From the NCBI GenBank assembly GCA_051294375.1, contig CM119267.1:6534367-6598366 (forward strand): a DNA stretch of 64,000 bases. Reading direction: 5' to 3'. Under the pieces are notes generated by a model. The model ran no database searches. It was not told the origin of the DNA and saw only the letters and a program-made list of their open reading frames with translations. A program made the translations under genes and the position numbers. The stretch's first letter is position 1; every line of letters starts with the position of its first letter. Below are positions 1 to 16,256 of the stretch, piece after piece. Source of the stretch: Paraspadella gotoi. Its lineage: Eukaryota; Chaetognatha.

Positions 1-1622
1 TCTAAATGGAATACAGTTCTTATTACAATAATAGCTTGAAAAAAGAAAAGGTAGTAAATTATTTTAATTTTGTCGTTGGTAAAGGACAGTACAATGACGA
101 TGGAACAAAGTCAGGACTGTAGTGTTAAGAGAGCGAATGTGTCGGGCTCATAACTGAAGCGACTGATTCAAATTTCATTAGGAAACGTAAAACGGGAGAA
201 AAAAGACATAGAAAAAATTTTAGAGACTAAAAACGAATACATATTTGGGCTCTTTATTAAAAAAAACATTACTGTGACCTTAGGAATCGATCTGCCGTAA
301 AAAGAGGGGGGGGCAGAGAGGGGAGGAGGGGTGGGGAGAGGGATAGAGATAAAAATAAGAATAAGAAAAAGCACGACAACTTAGCTTCAGAAAAAAAACA
401 TTGAGAATCAGGTAATATTAGCGGTAGCCGACCGAATTCAAATTTTAATAAGAACAGCATTAAACTAATCCATTATTGGTATTAATTATTGTGTTAAAAT
501 ATTTTTTGGCAAAAATGTTCCAAACCATGAGTAATTCGCTAATTAATATTATTATATCGTATATAATGTCAAAAATTTTTGGGGGATATTTTAATTTTTT
601 TAATTGATTCTGATAGAGCTTAAAAAGTTAAGCAAAAAATATAATTACAACTTTTTAAAATTTTGATGTTTTATTATTAAAAATTAGTAAAAACTGCTAA
701 AATCATCGTATGATGATGATTCTTTAAGGTTTTTCCCAATTTTAACCCACTTATCATCAAAATATTGAAAAAAGAATTATACTTTGTGCAGATAACTTTT
801 TATAAGCTATTTGAATCTGCTTTTAAAAATACAAAATTCAAAAAAATTTTTTTGACATTTCCTATCTATAAATAAATATTAAAAAATTAATTACTAATGC
901 TTCTAGACATTTTAGAAAATTTGGGTCCATTGAAAGTTTTCTCAGAAATGTATGAAGTTTCATTTGGAAAGGTTCCCAAATCAAACTTCTGACCCACCCC
1001 ATTGACGAAGTTTGGCTCTAGTAATATGAATGTTTTTGTAACATTGCTTAGAAAATTTTAAACAAGATCTTTCATTTATCATAGTGAATTATGTTAAAAA
1101 TACCCATTTCAGTCAAGGTACGAGCCTCGAGGAATAACGAAATTATTTGTTTATTTATACGTATACAACGCTTAGAATTTTGGTACATTCACTGTCCTTA
1201 AATCCTGCTTAACTACATCCACCACAAACGATTTCATGACCGACTACATATAGTGGTATAACCGTACAACTTTCTTTGAACTAGTACAAAATAAAATTAC
1301 ATTTACTTTGTTAATTACATACTAGGCTTCATTATAATTGAAATAATAGAATTAATTATAATTGAAATAGTTTTGTAAGGGATCCCAGAGGTTGGATTAT
1401 TTTAAATGTTCGCTATATAGGTAACAAATGTAACATTAAAACAAACCGAAGAAATTGCCTCCAATAAAATTATAAATGAACGAATTTCGAAAGCGACTTG
1501 CAGTCGAGAGGATGATGTTTTTTCCCCCCCCCCCGTTTCTTTTTCTTGCACTCGCATTCACAATATAAAAATTGAAAATCTGAGTCCAATTTTAAATTTC
1601 AACGGGCGAGAGGCGCGGAAAT
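1..1622. other. AT-rich flank downstream of U2AF2
   Basis: No open frame here looks coding. The stretch is AT-rich with short homopolymers, an A/G-rich run at about 300-370 and a C run near 1525. It should include the 3' UTR of the minus-strand U2AF2 gene, but I could not fix its polyadenylation site. A dispersed repeat fragment lies at about 415-720 (separate entry). Confidence 0.6.
415..720. repeat. Dispersed AT-rich repeat, copy 1
   Basis: This segment is closely matched by 30420-30600. Shared blocks include GCGGTAG followed by AATTCAAATTTTAAT, then CCATTATTGGTATTA, TGTGTTAAAATATTTTTT, and TAGAGCTTAAAAAGTTAA. A weaker match to the last block lies near 59600. No coding capacity and no clear termini were seen, so it is an unclassified interspersed repeat. 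Confidence 0.6.
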
Positions 1623-7094
<5,472 letters not shown>

Positions 7095-7505
7095 GGCTCA
7101 GGAAGTGCTTGCTGTGAAAGAAATCTGGAGGCAAAAAATATTTGAAAAAAAAAAACTAAACACAGAAATATTCTATAACCGTTCACTTTTTAAATTAATT
7201 TCCTAAATTAACGAAAAAGAGGGAAAAAACGGAACACTGATAAAAAATATTTGTTCACTACATATGTTGATTTTGCTAAGACAATGAAATTCTACACGTC
7301 AATGTGACGTACTATCTTTCAGTACCGAAATGTAATTTATGGTATTCTCCAAATTATACGTGAATGAAAGTTAAATTCCAGAGAAAGACTCATATTAAAA
7401 TACTATGAGAAAACTAAATCCTTAATAACTTTTATCGTTTGAACAATGTGTAAGCTCGTATCCTCTATGTACCATTCTTATAGCTCATGTAAATTGTACA
7501 GAGTT
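7095..7505. other. Interval between U2AF2 5' end and CCAR1-like gene 1
   Basis: This 411-nt interval should hold the U2AF2 5' UTR and promoter, and the 3' UTR of the upstream minus-strand CCAR1-like gene. An acceptor-like TTTCTTTCACAG on the minus strand just upstream of the U2AF2 ATG suggests a 5' UTR intron. No other gene is seen. Confidence 0.5.
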
Positions 7506-10500
7506 TTAAGAGCCATTTTTCGCCGAGTTTTCGAGACTCTCGCTCATTTCATCAACGCGCGACTGGAGGCTTTTTTGTTGCGAATGGAGAGCGTCCTTGA
7601 GAACGACCGATTTGGCTTTGGTTTTGTCGAGTTCGCGCCCGTTCTCTTCGAGGTCTTTCTTTAAATCCTGGATTCGACCTTTGTTTGCTTCTCGCTCGGC
7701 CTCCAGACGTTCGTTGTCTTCCTTCAATCCCGCCAATTCTTTTTCCATCGCCTTCGCCTTTTCTCGAGCAGCGAACTTCCTCGTCTCGCTCACCGCGATT
7801 TTGTGAAAAAAATCCTCCAGATCAATTTTGTCCCCGCGGTACGAGACTAGGTCATCCGGCATCGTTGACTTTCCGCCGGCGTTGGTTCGCACTGGGGAAT
7901 ATGGATCGGCGACTCCCTCAGTCTCGACGGTGCTGCGCTCGACAAACGAGGAACGAAATAACGAAGAGTCTTCAAGATTCGATAGACTCGCGGAGTTGCC
8001 CACGTTTTCGCAGCGTTTGCCTTGATCGCCGGGTAACAACTCGTCGTCGTCTGGTCGGTCTCTGGTGCAGAACTTACGATAGGAGAGATAATCCCGAGTG
8101 AAGACTTTAGCAATGAGCCGACGAATTTGACTTTTGGACAGATTTAAACCCAAAATGGAAAGAATATCCTCGACGTCTCGGTCCTCTAAATAGCCACAGC
8201 GATTGAGGTCAAAAAACGTGAACGCGAAAAGCGATTGAATATCAGTTTTTAAAGGTCCTACATTTTTAACAGCATCTAACTCTTGACCTGGTTCCGTTTT
8301 CAATTTTTTAACGGGAGGTTCTTCTTTTATCTTTCCGTTTTCGGCAGAAAGGGTCAACGCTTGAAAAATTTTCATGCCTTGATCTCTTAACAACATTTCA
8401 TAAAAAAGCTCTGAAAACAACGATACTTCGAATGAACTTTCTTTCTGGTCATCCTGTTTGTAGTTAAGAAGATAACTTAAGGATTTAACAGAACAGTCAA
8501 ATTTTCCAGTTTTTGCTGCGTGATTAGGATAAACTAAAATAGCAGGTTCTAGCGAGTTTTGATCTCTGGATAACCCAGCCTCTGTTTCAACTGTTTCAAT
8601 AGTTTCGCTAATCAATACTTTAGTGTTAATTTTACTCAACAATTCGTCCTTTTCTTCAATGACATCTTGTTCAGATTTCAATGCTTTTTGTAGGCGAGCA
8701 ATTAATTGCGTTTTCAAACCTTGATCAGGTAGATTTCTTTTTTTTAACTCCTGACGTAACTCTTCAACTTTCATCTTTTTTGGGTCAGGATCTTGAAGAT
8801 TTTTGCCAAGAGTCTCTGAGTCATTCAACTTGAGATCTTTAATTTCGCCATCTTCGTTTGGTAATTCCATGCGGACCCTCATTCTGAATCGGATCCCTTC
8901 TTTTCGGTTCTGGGTATCGGCGACAGAATTCCAAATATCTGGCAGAAATATCACTACGGTCTCCGTTCTAGCAGCAACGGGTTTTCCTCTGTAGGTCTCC
9001 TCCGGCCGAAAATAATATATCTCTAAAAATTTGTACCAGGTTGTACAGCGACTCAAATCAATTCCTGTGAGTGATTTGGTGGTTCGAATGGCAGTGCGTA
9101 TCAAAACTTTTGGATCAGAGTCGGGATTAGCACCATCCTCCGAGGGAGACCAAGGGCCACCAATCGCCATAATTTCGTGCTTGTTTTTTAATCCGACAAG
9201 AAACTCGAAGCATTTACTAGCGTGCACTAAATCATCGTGACTGTTTTCAGATGATATGGTCCTTGAACATAACTCCTTGAAACAAGGAAAACTAAGCAGC
9301 ATAACCTTTGCCACAAATTGATGGGTTACATCTTCAGGTTCCGAAAAACTTTCAGTTTGATCCTCTTTTTTTTCAGAACGTATTTGAAACGAAGGAGGAG
9401 CATTCGCTTGAACAATAGGAAATGGATGTTGATTATCAAAAGTAGAATTACAAAATAAGAAAGCCGAGAAAAAATCTGATGGAATATACAAATTAGGGTA
9501 TCTAGATTTTAACGAGACAACATCGACGTCTTTTGTAACTGTAGAAAATTTCGGCACCTTTACATAATATCGTGGAAAAGTTTTGAGAGATTGAACCTTC
9601 TCATCTGGTTTAGTGTCTGACAAAGATTTTAGTGGAGAATCGGGCCTTTTTCTTCCCGAAGATGGAGAAGATTCCCTCGATACACTCTCATTAAAATTCT
9701 CTTTCCCGTGACCTCGGGAGGATTCTGACTCAGGAGAACTTTCTCTCTTCTCAGAAAACCCTTGGCCTGATTTTAAGCCAGCCTTAACTCTTTCTCTATC
9801 AGCAGTCGTTGGAGTCAATACCCCTCTGGCTCCGGCCCTTAACCGAGGAGGTAATGCAACAGCAGGAGACTTTTGCGGCGGAAGAGTCTGTTGTAACGTC
9901 TGTTGCTGTTGTGAAGGCTGCTGTGGATGCTGCGGTGGATGTTGGGGCTGTGTTTGAGAAACTTGCCAGTTCTGAATTATAGGTTGATTACCTATGTCTG
10001 TATTAAGCATTAATGGAGGCATTACAGAACCGGGTACGTCATTGTCTTTTTGCTGATTGGGCAACACCTGAATTCTATTGGCGTTCCATTTAAATGGCAT
10101 GTTTGGATTGAAAGAGGCCTCCACTAGAACTTTTTCACCAACTTTAGGGCGAACTCCTTTAATAACATCAAATTGAAAAAATACTTCTTCCTCAACAAAC
10201 CCAAAAGTATCTAGCATCTTGGTGACGGAGCCCGTAAACACCCTTTGCTTGTTAGAAGGAATAAGCTGATTTGAGGATCCAACTATTCCCAAATGAGGAT
10301 TAGGCGGAGCTGGATTTAAAACAAGAGGAGCTTCTGACATTCCAGTATTAGCTGCATGCATTGGTCGAGGAGGTGGATATCGGACCACCTCTGGAGTATG
10401 TATGTGGGGTAAAAGAGGGGGTGGAAATTGCTGAGCTTGTTGAACGGGCAGTCCCCCAAGAACGGGTTGTCCATGAGCTGCTGCTGGTAGTTGCAAGGAC

Positions 10501-10709
10501 CCGGCCGCAAAATGGCCCTGCGGAGGATTATTCAAAATCATAGGAGAAGATGCAAGCAAGGGTGGAGGGCTTCTGCTGTTCGGATTAAGGTTCATCAAAG
10601 GTATAGGATGCTGAGAAATTCCTCCTTGTGGTTGTGGGTTGATGTTTTGAGGAGTTGTCCGCGGAGGTCCCACCAATCCAGGGAAAGTCGGCAAATTTCT
10701 TCCGTCCAT
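7506..10709 (-). CDS. CCAR1-like protein, paralogue 1 (coding region intronless)
   Basis: Likely a nuclear transcription and splicing coregulator of the CCAR1/CCAR2 family. One uninterrupted frame of 1067 aa starts at ATG 10709; an acceptor (TTTAATTTTAG) 11 nt upstream implies a 5' UTR intron. Regions in order: Pro/Gln-rich N terminus (1-150); S1-like domain (about 155-217, KQRVFTGSVTKMLDTFGFV); Gln/Pro run near 250-275; charged Ser-rich segment (300-375); DBC1 domain (about 385-600, with NLYIPSDFF, AIGGPWSPSEDG and SLTGIDLSRCTTWYKFLE); SAP DNA-binding motif (about 640-675, DPKKMKVEELRQELKKRNLP); EF-hand-like region (about 825-855, FDLNRCGYLEDRDVEDIL) whose loop lacks a full set of calcium ligands; and a C-terminal coiled coil (about 970-1063). 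Animal CCAR1 is usually near 1150 aa and many-exoned, so the missing introns are unusual. The SAP motif makes it closer to CCAR1 than CCAR2. Confidence 0.93.
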   Translation of the reverse strand: MDGRNLPTFPGLVGPPRTTPQNINPQPQGGISQHPIPLMNLNPNSRSPPPLLASSPMILNNPPQGHFAAGSLQLPAAAHGQPVLGGLPVQQAQQFPPPLLPHIHTPEVVRYPPPRPMHAANTGMSEAPLVLNPAPPNPHLGIVGSSNQLIPSNKQRVFTGSVTKMLDTFGFVEEEVFFQFDVIKGVRPKVGEKVLVEASFNPNMPFKWNANRIQVLPNQQKDNDVPGSVMPPLMLNTDIGNQPIIQNWQVSQTQPQHPPQHPQQPSQQQQTLQQTLPPQKSPAVALPPRLRAGARGVLTPTTADRERVKAGLKSGQGFSEKRESSPESESSRGHGKENFNESVSRESSPSSGRKRPDSPLKSLSDTKPDEKVQSLKTFPRYYVKVPKFSTVTKDVDVVSLKSRYPNLYIPSDFFSAFLFCNSTFDNQHPFPIVQANAPPSFQIRSEKKEDQTESFSEPEDVTHQFVAKVMLLSFPCFKELCSRTISSENSHDDLVHASKCFEFLVGLKNKHEIMAIGGPWSPSEDGANPDSDPKVLIRTAIRTTKSLTGIDLSRCTTWYKFLEIYYFRPEETYRGKPVAARTETVVIFLPDIWNSVADTQNRKEGIRFRMRVRMELPNEDGEIKDLKLNDSETLGKNLQDPDPKKMKVEELRQELKKRNLPDQGLKTQLIARLQKALKSEQDVIEEKDELLSKINTKVLISETIETVETEAGLSRDQNSLEPAILVYPNHAAKTGKFDCSVKSLSYLLNYKQDDQKESSFEVSLFSELFYEMLLRDQGMKIFQALTLSAENGKIKEEPPVKKLKTEPGQELDAVKNVGPLKTDIQSLFAFTFFDLNRCGYLEDRDVEDILSILGLNLSKSQIRRLIAKVFTRDYLSYRKFCTRDRPDDDELLPGDQGKRCENVGNSASLSNLEDSSLFRSSFVERSTVETEGVADPYSPVRTNAGGKSTMPDDLVSYRGDKIDLEDFFHKIAVSETRKFAAREKAKAMEKELAGLKEDNERLEAEREANKGRIQDLKKDLEENGRELDKTKAKSVVLKDALHSQQKSLQSRVDEMSESLENSAKNGS

Positions 10710-12165
10710 TTTCAAAAACCCTAAAATTAAATATTTTTAATGATCGAACATGTTAAAAGCAAACATCCAAAATTTGCTTAATTAATATTAAGATATGTCT
10801 TTGATTAGAGTTAGTATATTTCAACTGATAAATTTGCACTCTTTAAACTGAGATGTTTTGATTCTAAGCCTTCTTCACCAAAACACGAGCTATTTTGCCC
10901 ATGACTTTGGTCAGGCTATAGTGGATTAAGTCCTCTAAGTATGTGCGTTTCTTGTACGAGTATTGGAGACTTAAAGCCGCTTTACCACCTAGTTATAAGT
11001 ACTATGCCGCAGCCGCTTTGTGACTAAGTGGGCTCACCCACCATTCCAACCGTGAATTCCAGGTTCAATACATGAGGCTTTTAGCTAATTTGCCAATTTA
11101 TTTCCTCCCGAGAACGGACCGCGACAGTGGTAGGTGGCGACCTGCTTAACGGGCATCACAAGAGATCCCCGCCGTTCCTAAATACTATTTTTTTCCCCAT
11201 TTTTCATGAAATCACTAAGATTATGAAAAATAAATTATTACCTGCAACCTTCGGACCAGTGAATGTGCTTATCTTGTTTTTGAGGTTACTTATGGCGCAA
11301 TCGTATGCCTAAGATTTAAAGGGAAAAAATTAATCAAGATACTTTGCTATAAACCATTATCAATACTATATCTAATTTTTTAATTCTTCAAATATAATTC
11401 ATCCGAGGTCCTTCTTAAATATTTACCTCCTACGTACTATATCAAAATTCAAACATTGCAGAATTCCAAATACAAAATAAAAAAGTTTACAATATAACCA
11501 CGAAATTCTTCCAACAGATAGTACGAGGGTGATTTATAACAAAAATACCATTTTCGACAGAACTGTTATATCGTTGTACTTTTTTATCAAATACGTAAAA
11601 TAAAGCCCTAAAATGTATAATTATTATCATTATTCAAACTTTAATGAAAAATAAAGTTTTTCGGTAAAACGAGTCAGTGAAAAATCTCAAATTAATTTAT
11701 TAATATTCTAAAAAAAGGTTCAAATAAAAACGATAGCTAGTTCTGGAAAAAGCTACATGAAGACTGTCCTTGGGCGTCGATAACTGAAAATCATGTAATC
11801 GAGATTTTATAGCATAAATTACATTACTTCATTACAGTAATTTTAAAAATGCTATATATTTTAGCATTAATTAATTAATCGTTACTTCGGTCAAAAATAT
11901 TTCAATACTCGTTTTGAATTCATATTATGGTTAAGGATATATATATTTTTAAAAAATTCTGAAAGATAAAAATTAAAATTAGCGCGGTTGTTGAGGGACC
12001 GATTAACCTTTAGATCAAATATTTGTTATATTGGCATAAATTACTCTTTATGACTCTGGGATGAGGTTAAAGTTATATTTCAAACCAACAAAAACACGCT
12101 CTTGAGATGAAGAATTTGTCATCAAAACCTTATAATAATGCCAACTCCCCATATTTCTAAAACTT
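10710..12165. other. Upstream region of CCAR1-like gene 1
   Basis: AT-rich sequence with no convincing coding frame. It should contain a 5' UTR intron of CCAR1-like gene 1. A more GC-rich stretch at about 10880-11170 contains GGTTCAATAC, weakly like a tRNA B box, and could be an old SINE; this is not secure. Confidence 0.45.
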
Positions 12166-12560
12166 TCAATTATATACGTAAATAAAATAGCGGTGGCGAA
12201 GACCTACGAAAGAATTGGTTAAAAAGGATGCCGCTTTAGATTTAACTGACATTTCTGCTTGAGAAAGGAGCAGAGGCTGTCGTCCGTGACGCCAAGCAAC
12301 GCTTTTCAAATCCGTCAGTTGCTGGAAAAAAATCGTTAGTAAATAAGAAGTACCGAAAAGGAAGGGGGAGCCTCCCCGCGAAGAAGAAGAAGAAAACGGT
12401 GATTCGTCGATCGAAGAGTTCAATCACCATCGACGGGCGAATTCCGTCGTCTTGGCAACCTGTGTCTGTGAATCTGAAAGCGAAAACGACGCGGAAATTC
12501 GAAGATGTTCAGCGCGATGAGACGTCAAAATAAAAGAAGGTCCGGCGACGAAACGGAATG
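12166..12560 (-). other. Possible small gene or first exon(s) of CCAR1-like gene 1
   Basis: A GC-richer island between the two CCAR1-like genes. On the minus strand one frame reads a Ser-rich segment (SSIDESPFSSSSSRGGSPF) and on into QLTDLKSVAWRHGRQPLLL and a stop at 12166, about 85 aa if read through. A donor-like site (CTTTTCG/GTACTT) and an acceptor (TTTTTTTCCAG) divide it, so the short stretch between may be an intron. An alternative is that it is the 5' UTR exon and promoter region of CCAR1-like gene 1, whose ATG sits just after a splice acceptor. I recognise no domain, and RNA data would be needed to choose. Confidence 0.35.
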
Positions 12561-12873
12561 TGGCAAAAGTTGATGAAAATTTATAATCAACGAACATTCA
12601 AAGCGACGTCAGTAATAATTAAAGGGCTTAATCATTTATAGGTATCAGCAAAACAAATACTAAGCGAATCGACTTTTAGATTTCGATAAAGATATCGTTC
12701 AAAATTGTTAACGCTTAATACGAGATAAAAGATGACAATCACTTTTTAGAAATGGGACTGATGGAAGCTAACGCATGAATATGAATGAGCGTAACTGGAT
12801 AGAACAGTGGAATCAAAAAATTATTAAAGTGAAATGACCTGATCTCTCGAGACTGAAGCATGGGTTTTTAATG

Positions 12874-15800
12874 TCAAGTATCTTCTTCGCTCGTTTCTAC
12901 GCTCTGTGATTTGCCGTTTTCTTCGTTCGGGGCGTCGTATTTTTTGAGAGTTTTTTCGATTATTTCGACACCCTTAGCCAGAGCGTCTCTCTGGCACTGA
13001 AGTACGTTAGTGAAAGCCGAAACTTTCGTTTGCTGCACGTGGAGATCAGCTGCAGAGGAAGTGTAAATATCATTTGTGAAAAATATACAGATTTGGAAAT
13101 CTGCATTGATACTTAGGAAAAACCAAGTTAAATTTGAATAAATTACCTAAAAGTTAAAAGAAACAAAGCAAACAAAGTTCCTCAAAACCTCACCCGCTGA
13201 TGCATCGTACGCCGCCTGCAAACGCTCCATCTCGATCGCGTCCTTACGGAGACTGTCTTGAAGCTCTTGCTTTCGATTCTTAACGATTTGAATCTCGGAC
13301 TCGGAGTTTTTGACGACCTCGTCCAAGGCACAGATGTCCGCCTCTACGTCCGCCAATTGTCCCGAAATTTTGTCCAGGTCTACGACGGAGCCACGAAATA
13401 CGACCAGAGTCGACGAAGACGACGACGTCGAAGGGTCGGCCAAGGGATTCGATAATACTTCCTCCACGTCTTGCATCGCCCCTGGAGAGGACCGACCTTC
13501 TTTTGAAACAAAAAAAGATACGTATTCAATAAACAGAAGAGTACATATAAAAACGAAATACGTGTAATTTCCGATTTACCTGGTCCGACATTTCGAGGGG
13601 CAGACTTTTCTTTCTCCTTCTCCTTTATTGACATCAACAAATCGACGTTTCCCATAACATCCGAACTAGACTCGGATTCCAAAACGTTAGCTTCTCCTTC
13701 GTATTTCCCGGTTATCGATTCGTAAATAATTTTATCTTTTTCCACGAAGTTTTTCGATACTTGCTTAATCTGACTCCTCGACAAGCTAAGGCCCAACGTT
13801 TCGAAGATGTCGGACAAATCTTTCTCGTAAAGGTAACCGCACCTGTTGAGATCGAAGTAGACGAAGGCGATAGCGAGCAGAGGATCCGCGCACTTTTCTT
13901 CGGGCGGCACTCGATCCTCTCCGCTAGATTTCAGAGTCAATTCTCTGTATATTTTAAGCCCGAAATCTCTCAACAACATCTCGTTGAATAACTCGGCAAA
14001 GAGAGATACTTCGAAGGAGCTCTCTTTCTGATCCTCGTGCCTGTAGTCAAGCAAGACGCTGAGAGACATCAAACTACAGTCGAATTTACCGCTTTTGGCC
14101 GTTTGGCTCGGATGAACTAAGAGTTGCGGAACGTGGGGCAAGTAATACATTTTTTCTAATCTTTGTACATCTTTATTTAATTGTATATCGTTTTGTAAAG
14201 AGGTTTTAAGATCTTCTTTATCGTGGTTCATTATCTCAGAGCCGAATTTTTCTCTTTCTCTGTCTTCCATTTCTCCGGCAATATCGTCTTGCTCCTGTTC
14301 AGCTTTGATCGCTTTTTGCATCTTGGCAATAAGGAGGGATTTGAGTCCAGTTTCGCTGACGTTTCGTAATCGCAACTGTTGCCGAAGCTCGCTTATTTTC
14401 ATCTTTTTCGGGTCTAATTCGGACCAGTGTTTCGGCTGTTCTCCGGGGCAATCCGCGGACGAATCCAAAGACGTCCCGACCGGGCCGGACGCCGCCTTTT
14501 CTATCGCCCTTTTTTGTAAAGTTTCTACCTTTTCATTTCCGATTTTTCGGTACGACGCAATAGTGCGTTCCCAAATTTCTTTATCGATCTCTGCGTTCCA
14601 AATATCGGGCAAAAACACAACAACGGTTTCCAAATGAGCGGGTATCACCGTTCCTTTATAGGTCTCCTCAGGGCGGTAATAATGCAACTGAACGAACTTG
14701 TACCACTTTTTGCAAAGGCTTAAGTCAATTCCGGTCAAAGCCTTGGTATTTCTAATCGCCGTCTTAACGAGGACCTTCGGATTGCCCAACGGGTCCAGGC
14801 CATCCAACGAAGGCGACCACGGCCCGCCGATGGCGGCAAGCTCATTCCTATTCTTGGTTCCGACCAAAAATTCCAGGCATCTGGTCGGGTGCTTGACGTC
14901 CTCCTTTTCTCGGCCGCTCGACAGTACTTTCTCGCAAAGCGCGTCGAACGTCGGCAGAGCCAGCAGCATAACTTTGGCGACGAACTCGTGATTGGCATCG
15001 GACGGATCAACGGCGCCCGAGCTGCTCGTCGGAGCCTCCGCGTCTTTCGAGAAGACGTTAAATCCTAAAGGCGTCTTTTTTTGAACCAAGGGAAAAGGAG
15101 AGTCGATTTCAAAGGCGGAGGACCAGGAGATTTGCGCGGAAATAAAATCGGACGGAATGTAAAGATTGGGATACCTCGCTCTCAAGGCAACCACATTAGC
15201 AATTTTAACCGCCGTAGAAATCTTGGGGATTTGAACGGAATAACGAGGCGAGGGTTTTACCCTACGTGGGGATCGCTCCTCCCTTTTCTCGTCCGACGGA
15301 CGGGGAGATCGAGAACGCGTTATATTACGAGATCTCCTCGCTTCGTCCGGCTCGTCTCTCTTTCCTTCCAAAGAACGATCCCTACGGCCGACGTCTCGCC
15401 TCTCTCGTTTCTCTCGCGGTCGACCCCTTGAGGCGTCCCCGCCCCTTCGATGGTCCAAACCCTCGTCTCGGGCCCTGTCGACCGCGAATCTCTCTCGTTT
15501 GCCGCCGTCCATCGCGTCACGAACCCAAGAATGCGACAATGACGAAGAAGACTGGGATCCGAATCCAGACGACTCTGTGTTGGATTGAACGGGAAGCGCT
15601 TGGACCCTGGAAGCGTTCCATTTGAAAGGCATGTTGTGATTGTATGACGCTTCGACAAGAACCTTGTCCCCAAGTTTGGGCCGCGGACCTTTAACCACGC
15701 TGTAGGAGAAGAAGACGTCGTCGTCGACGAAGCCGAACGAGTCGTGCAACTTCATCACGGAGCCCGTGAAGACGCGCTGTTTGTTGTTAGCGTTTTGAGC

Positions 15801-16256
15801 CTCGGTCCCGCGGGCAACGTTTTGACCCGCCACTGCTGGGGCAGGCTGGGACGAGCTTTGGAACTGAGGTCGAGGATAAGCCACGGGCTGGGCGATGAAC
15901 TGCGTTCTTTCTTTGTTAACGCTCGCCTCTAGTCCCAGTGGAGGCGCTTGGGCCGAGTTTCCCGGGAATCCCGCCAAGAACGAGTTACGGGGGGTGTGGT
16001 TTTGATTTCCCCCCGGGGCGGATGGCAGATTAAGCGGTGTCGAACCTGTTTGAGCGCTCGTCATCAACGGCGCTGGACCGAGAATGCCAGGGACGTGCTG
16101 TTGATGCTGCGGCGGCTGCATGATGGTGGAGCTGGTCAGAGGAAATCGTTGAGGGGGAAATCCACTCTCGAGAGTCGACTGGAACTGGCCGTGCGAAGTT
16201 TCCGGTTGAAGGGAAGGAGGATGCCAGTTGGTCGTCGCGAATGGAGGTTTGTCCAT
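12874..16256 (-). CDS. CCAR1-like protein, paralogue 2
   Basis: Second CCAR1/CCAR2-family gene in the same orientation as the first. Coding exons 16256-13580, 13499-13194 and 13049-12874 total 3159 nt (1052 aa plus stop), all GT-AG and in phase. The real start is the ATG in ATGGACAAACC. Regions: Pro/Gln-rich N terminus; S1-like domain (about 159-222, KQRVFTGSVMKLHDSFGFV); an Arg/Asp/Glu-rich segment (about 240-335) not matched in paralogue 1; DBC1 domain (about 340-555, with AIGGPWSPSLDGLDPLG and ALTGIDLSLCKKWYKF); SAP motif (about 609-645, DPKKMKISELRQQLRLRNVS); EF-hand-like region (about 800-830, FDLNRCGYLYEKDLSDIF); and a C-terminal coiled coil spread over the last two exons. The shared order and motifs make a tandem duplication the simplest origin. 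Only two introns, both near the 3' end, is far fewer than in typical CCAR1 genes. Confidence 0.92.

Noticed and set aside
168-460. Minus-strand Leu/Phe/Pro-rich open frames
   Set aside because: They translate an A/G-rich low-complexity tract, overlap each other in different frames and show no splice context.
7597-8113. Open frames antisense or offset to CCAR1-like gene 1
   Set aside because: Shadows of a strongly supported coding region; no independent domain.
10880-11170. An additional tRNA-derived SINE
   Set aside because: Only a weak GGTTCAATAC box is visible, with no second copy in the window, so it is mentioned only as a possibility.
15266-15673. Frames of 117-119 aa overlapping CCAR1-like gene 2
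   Set aside because: Shadows of the charged segment of the real gene.
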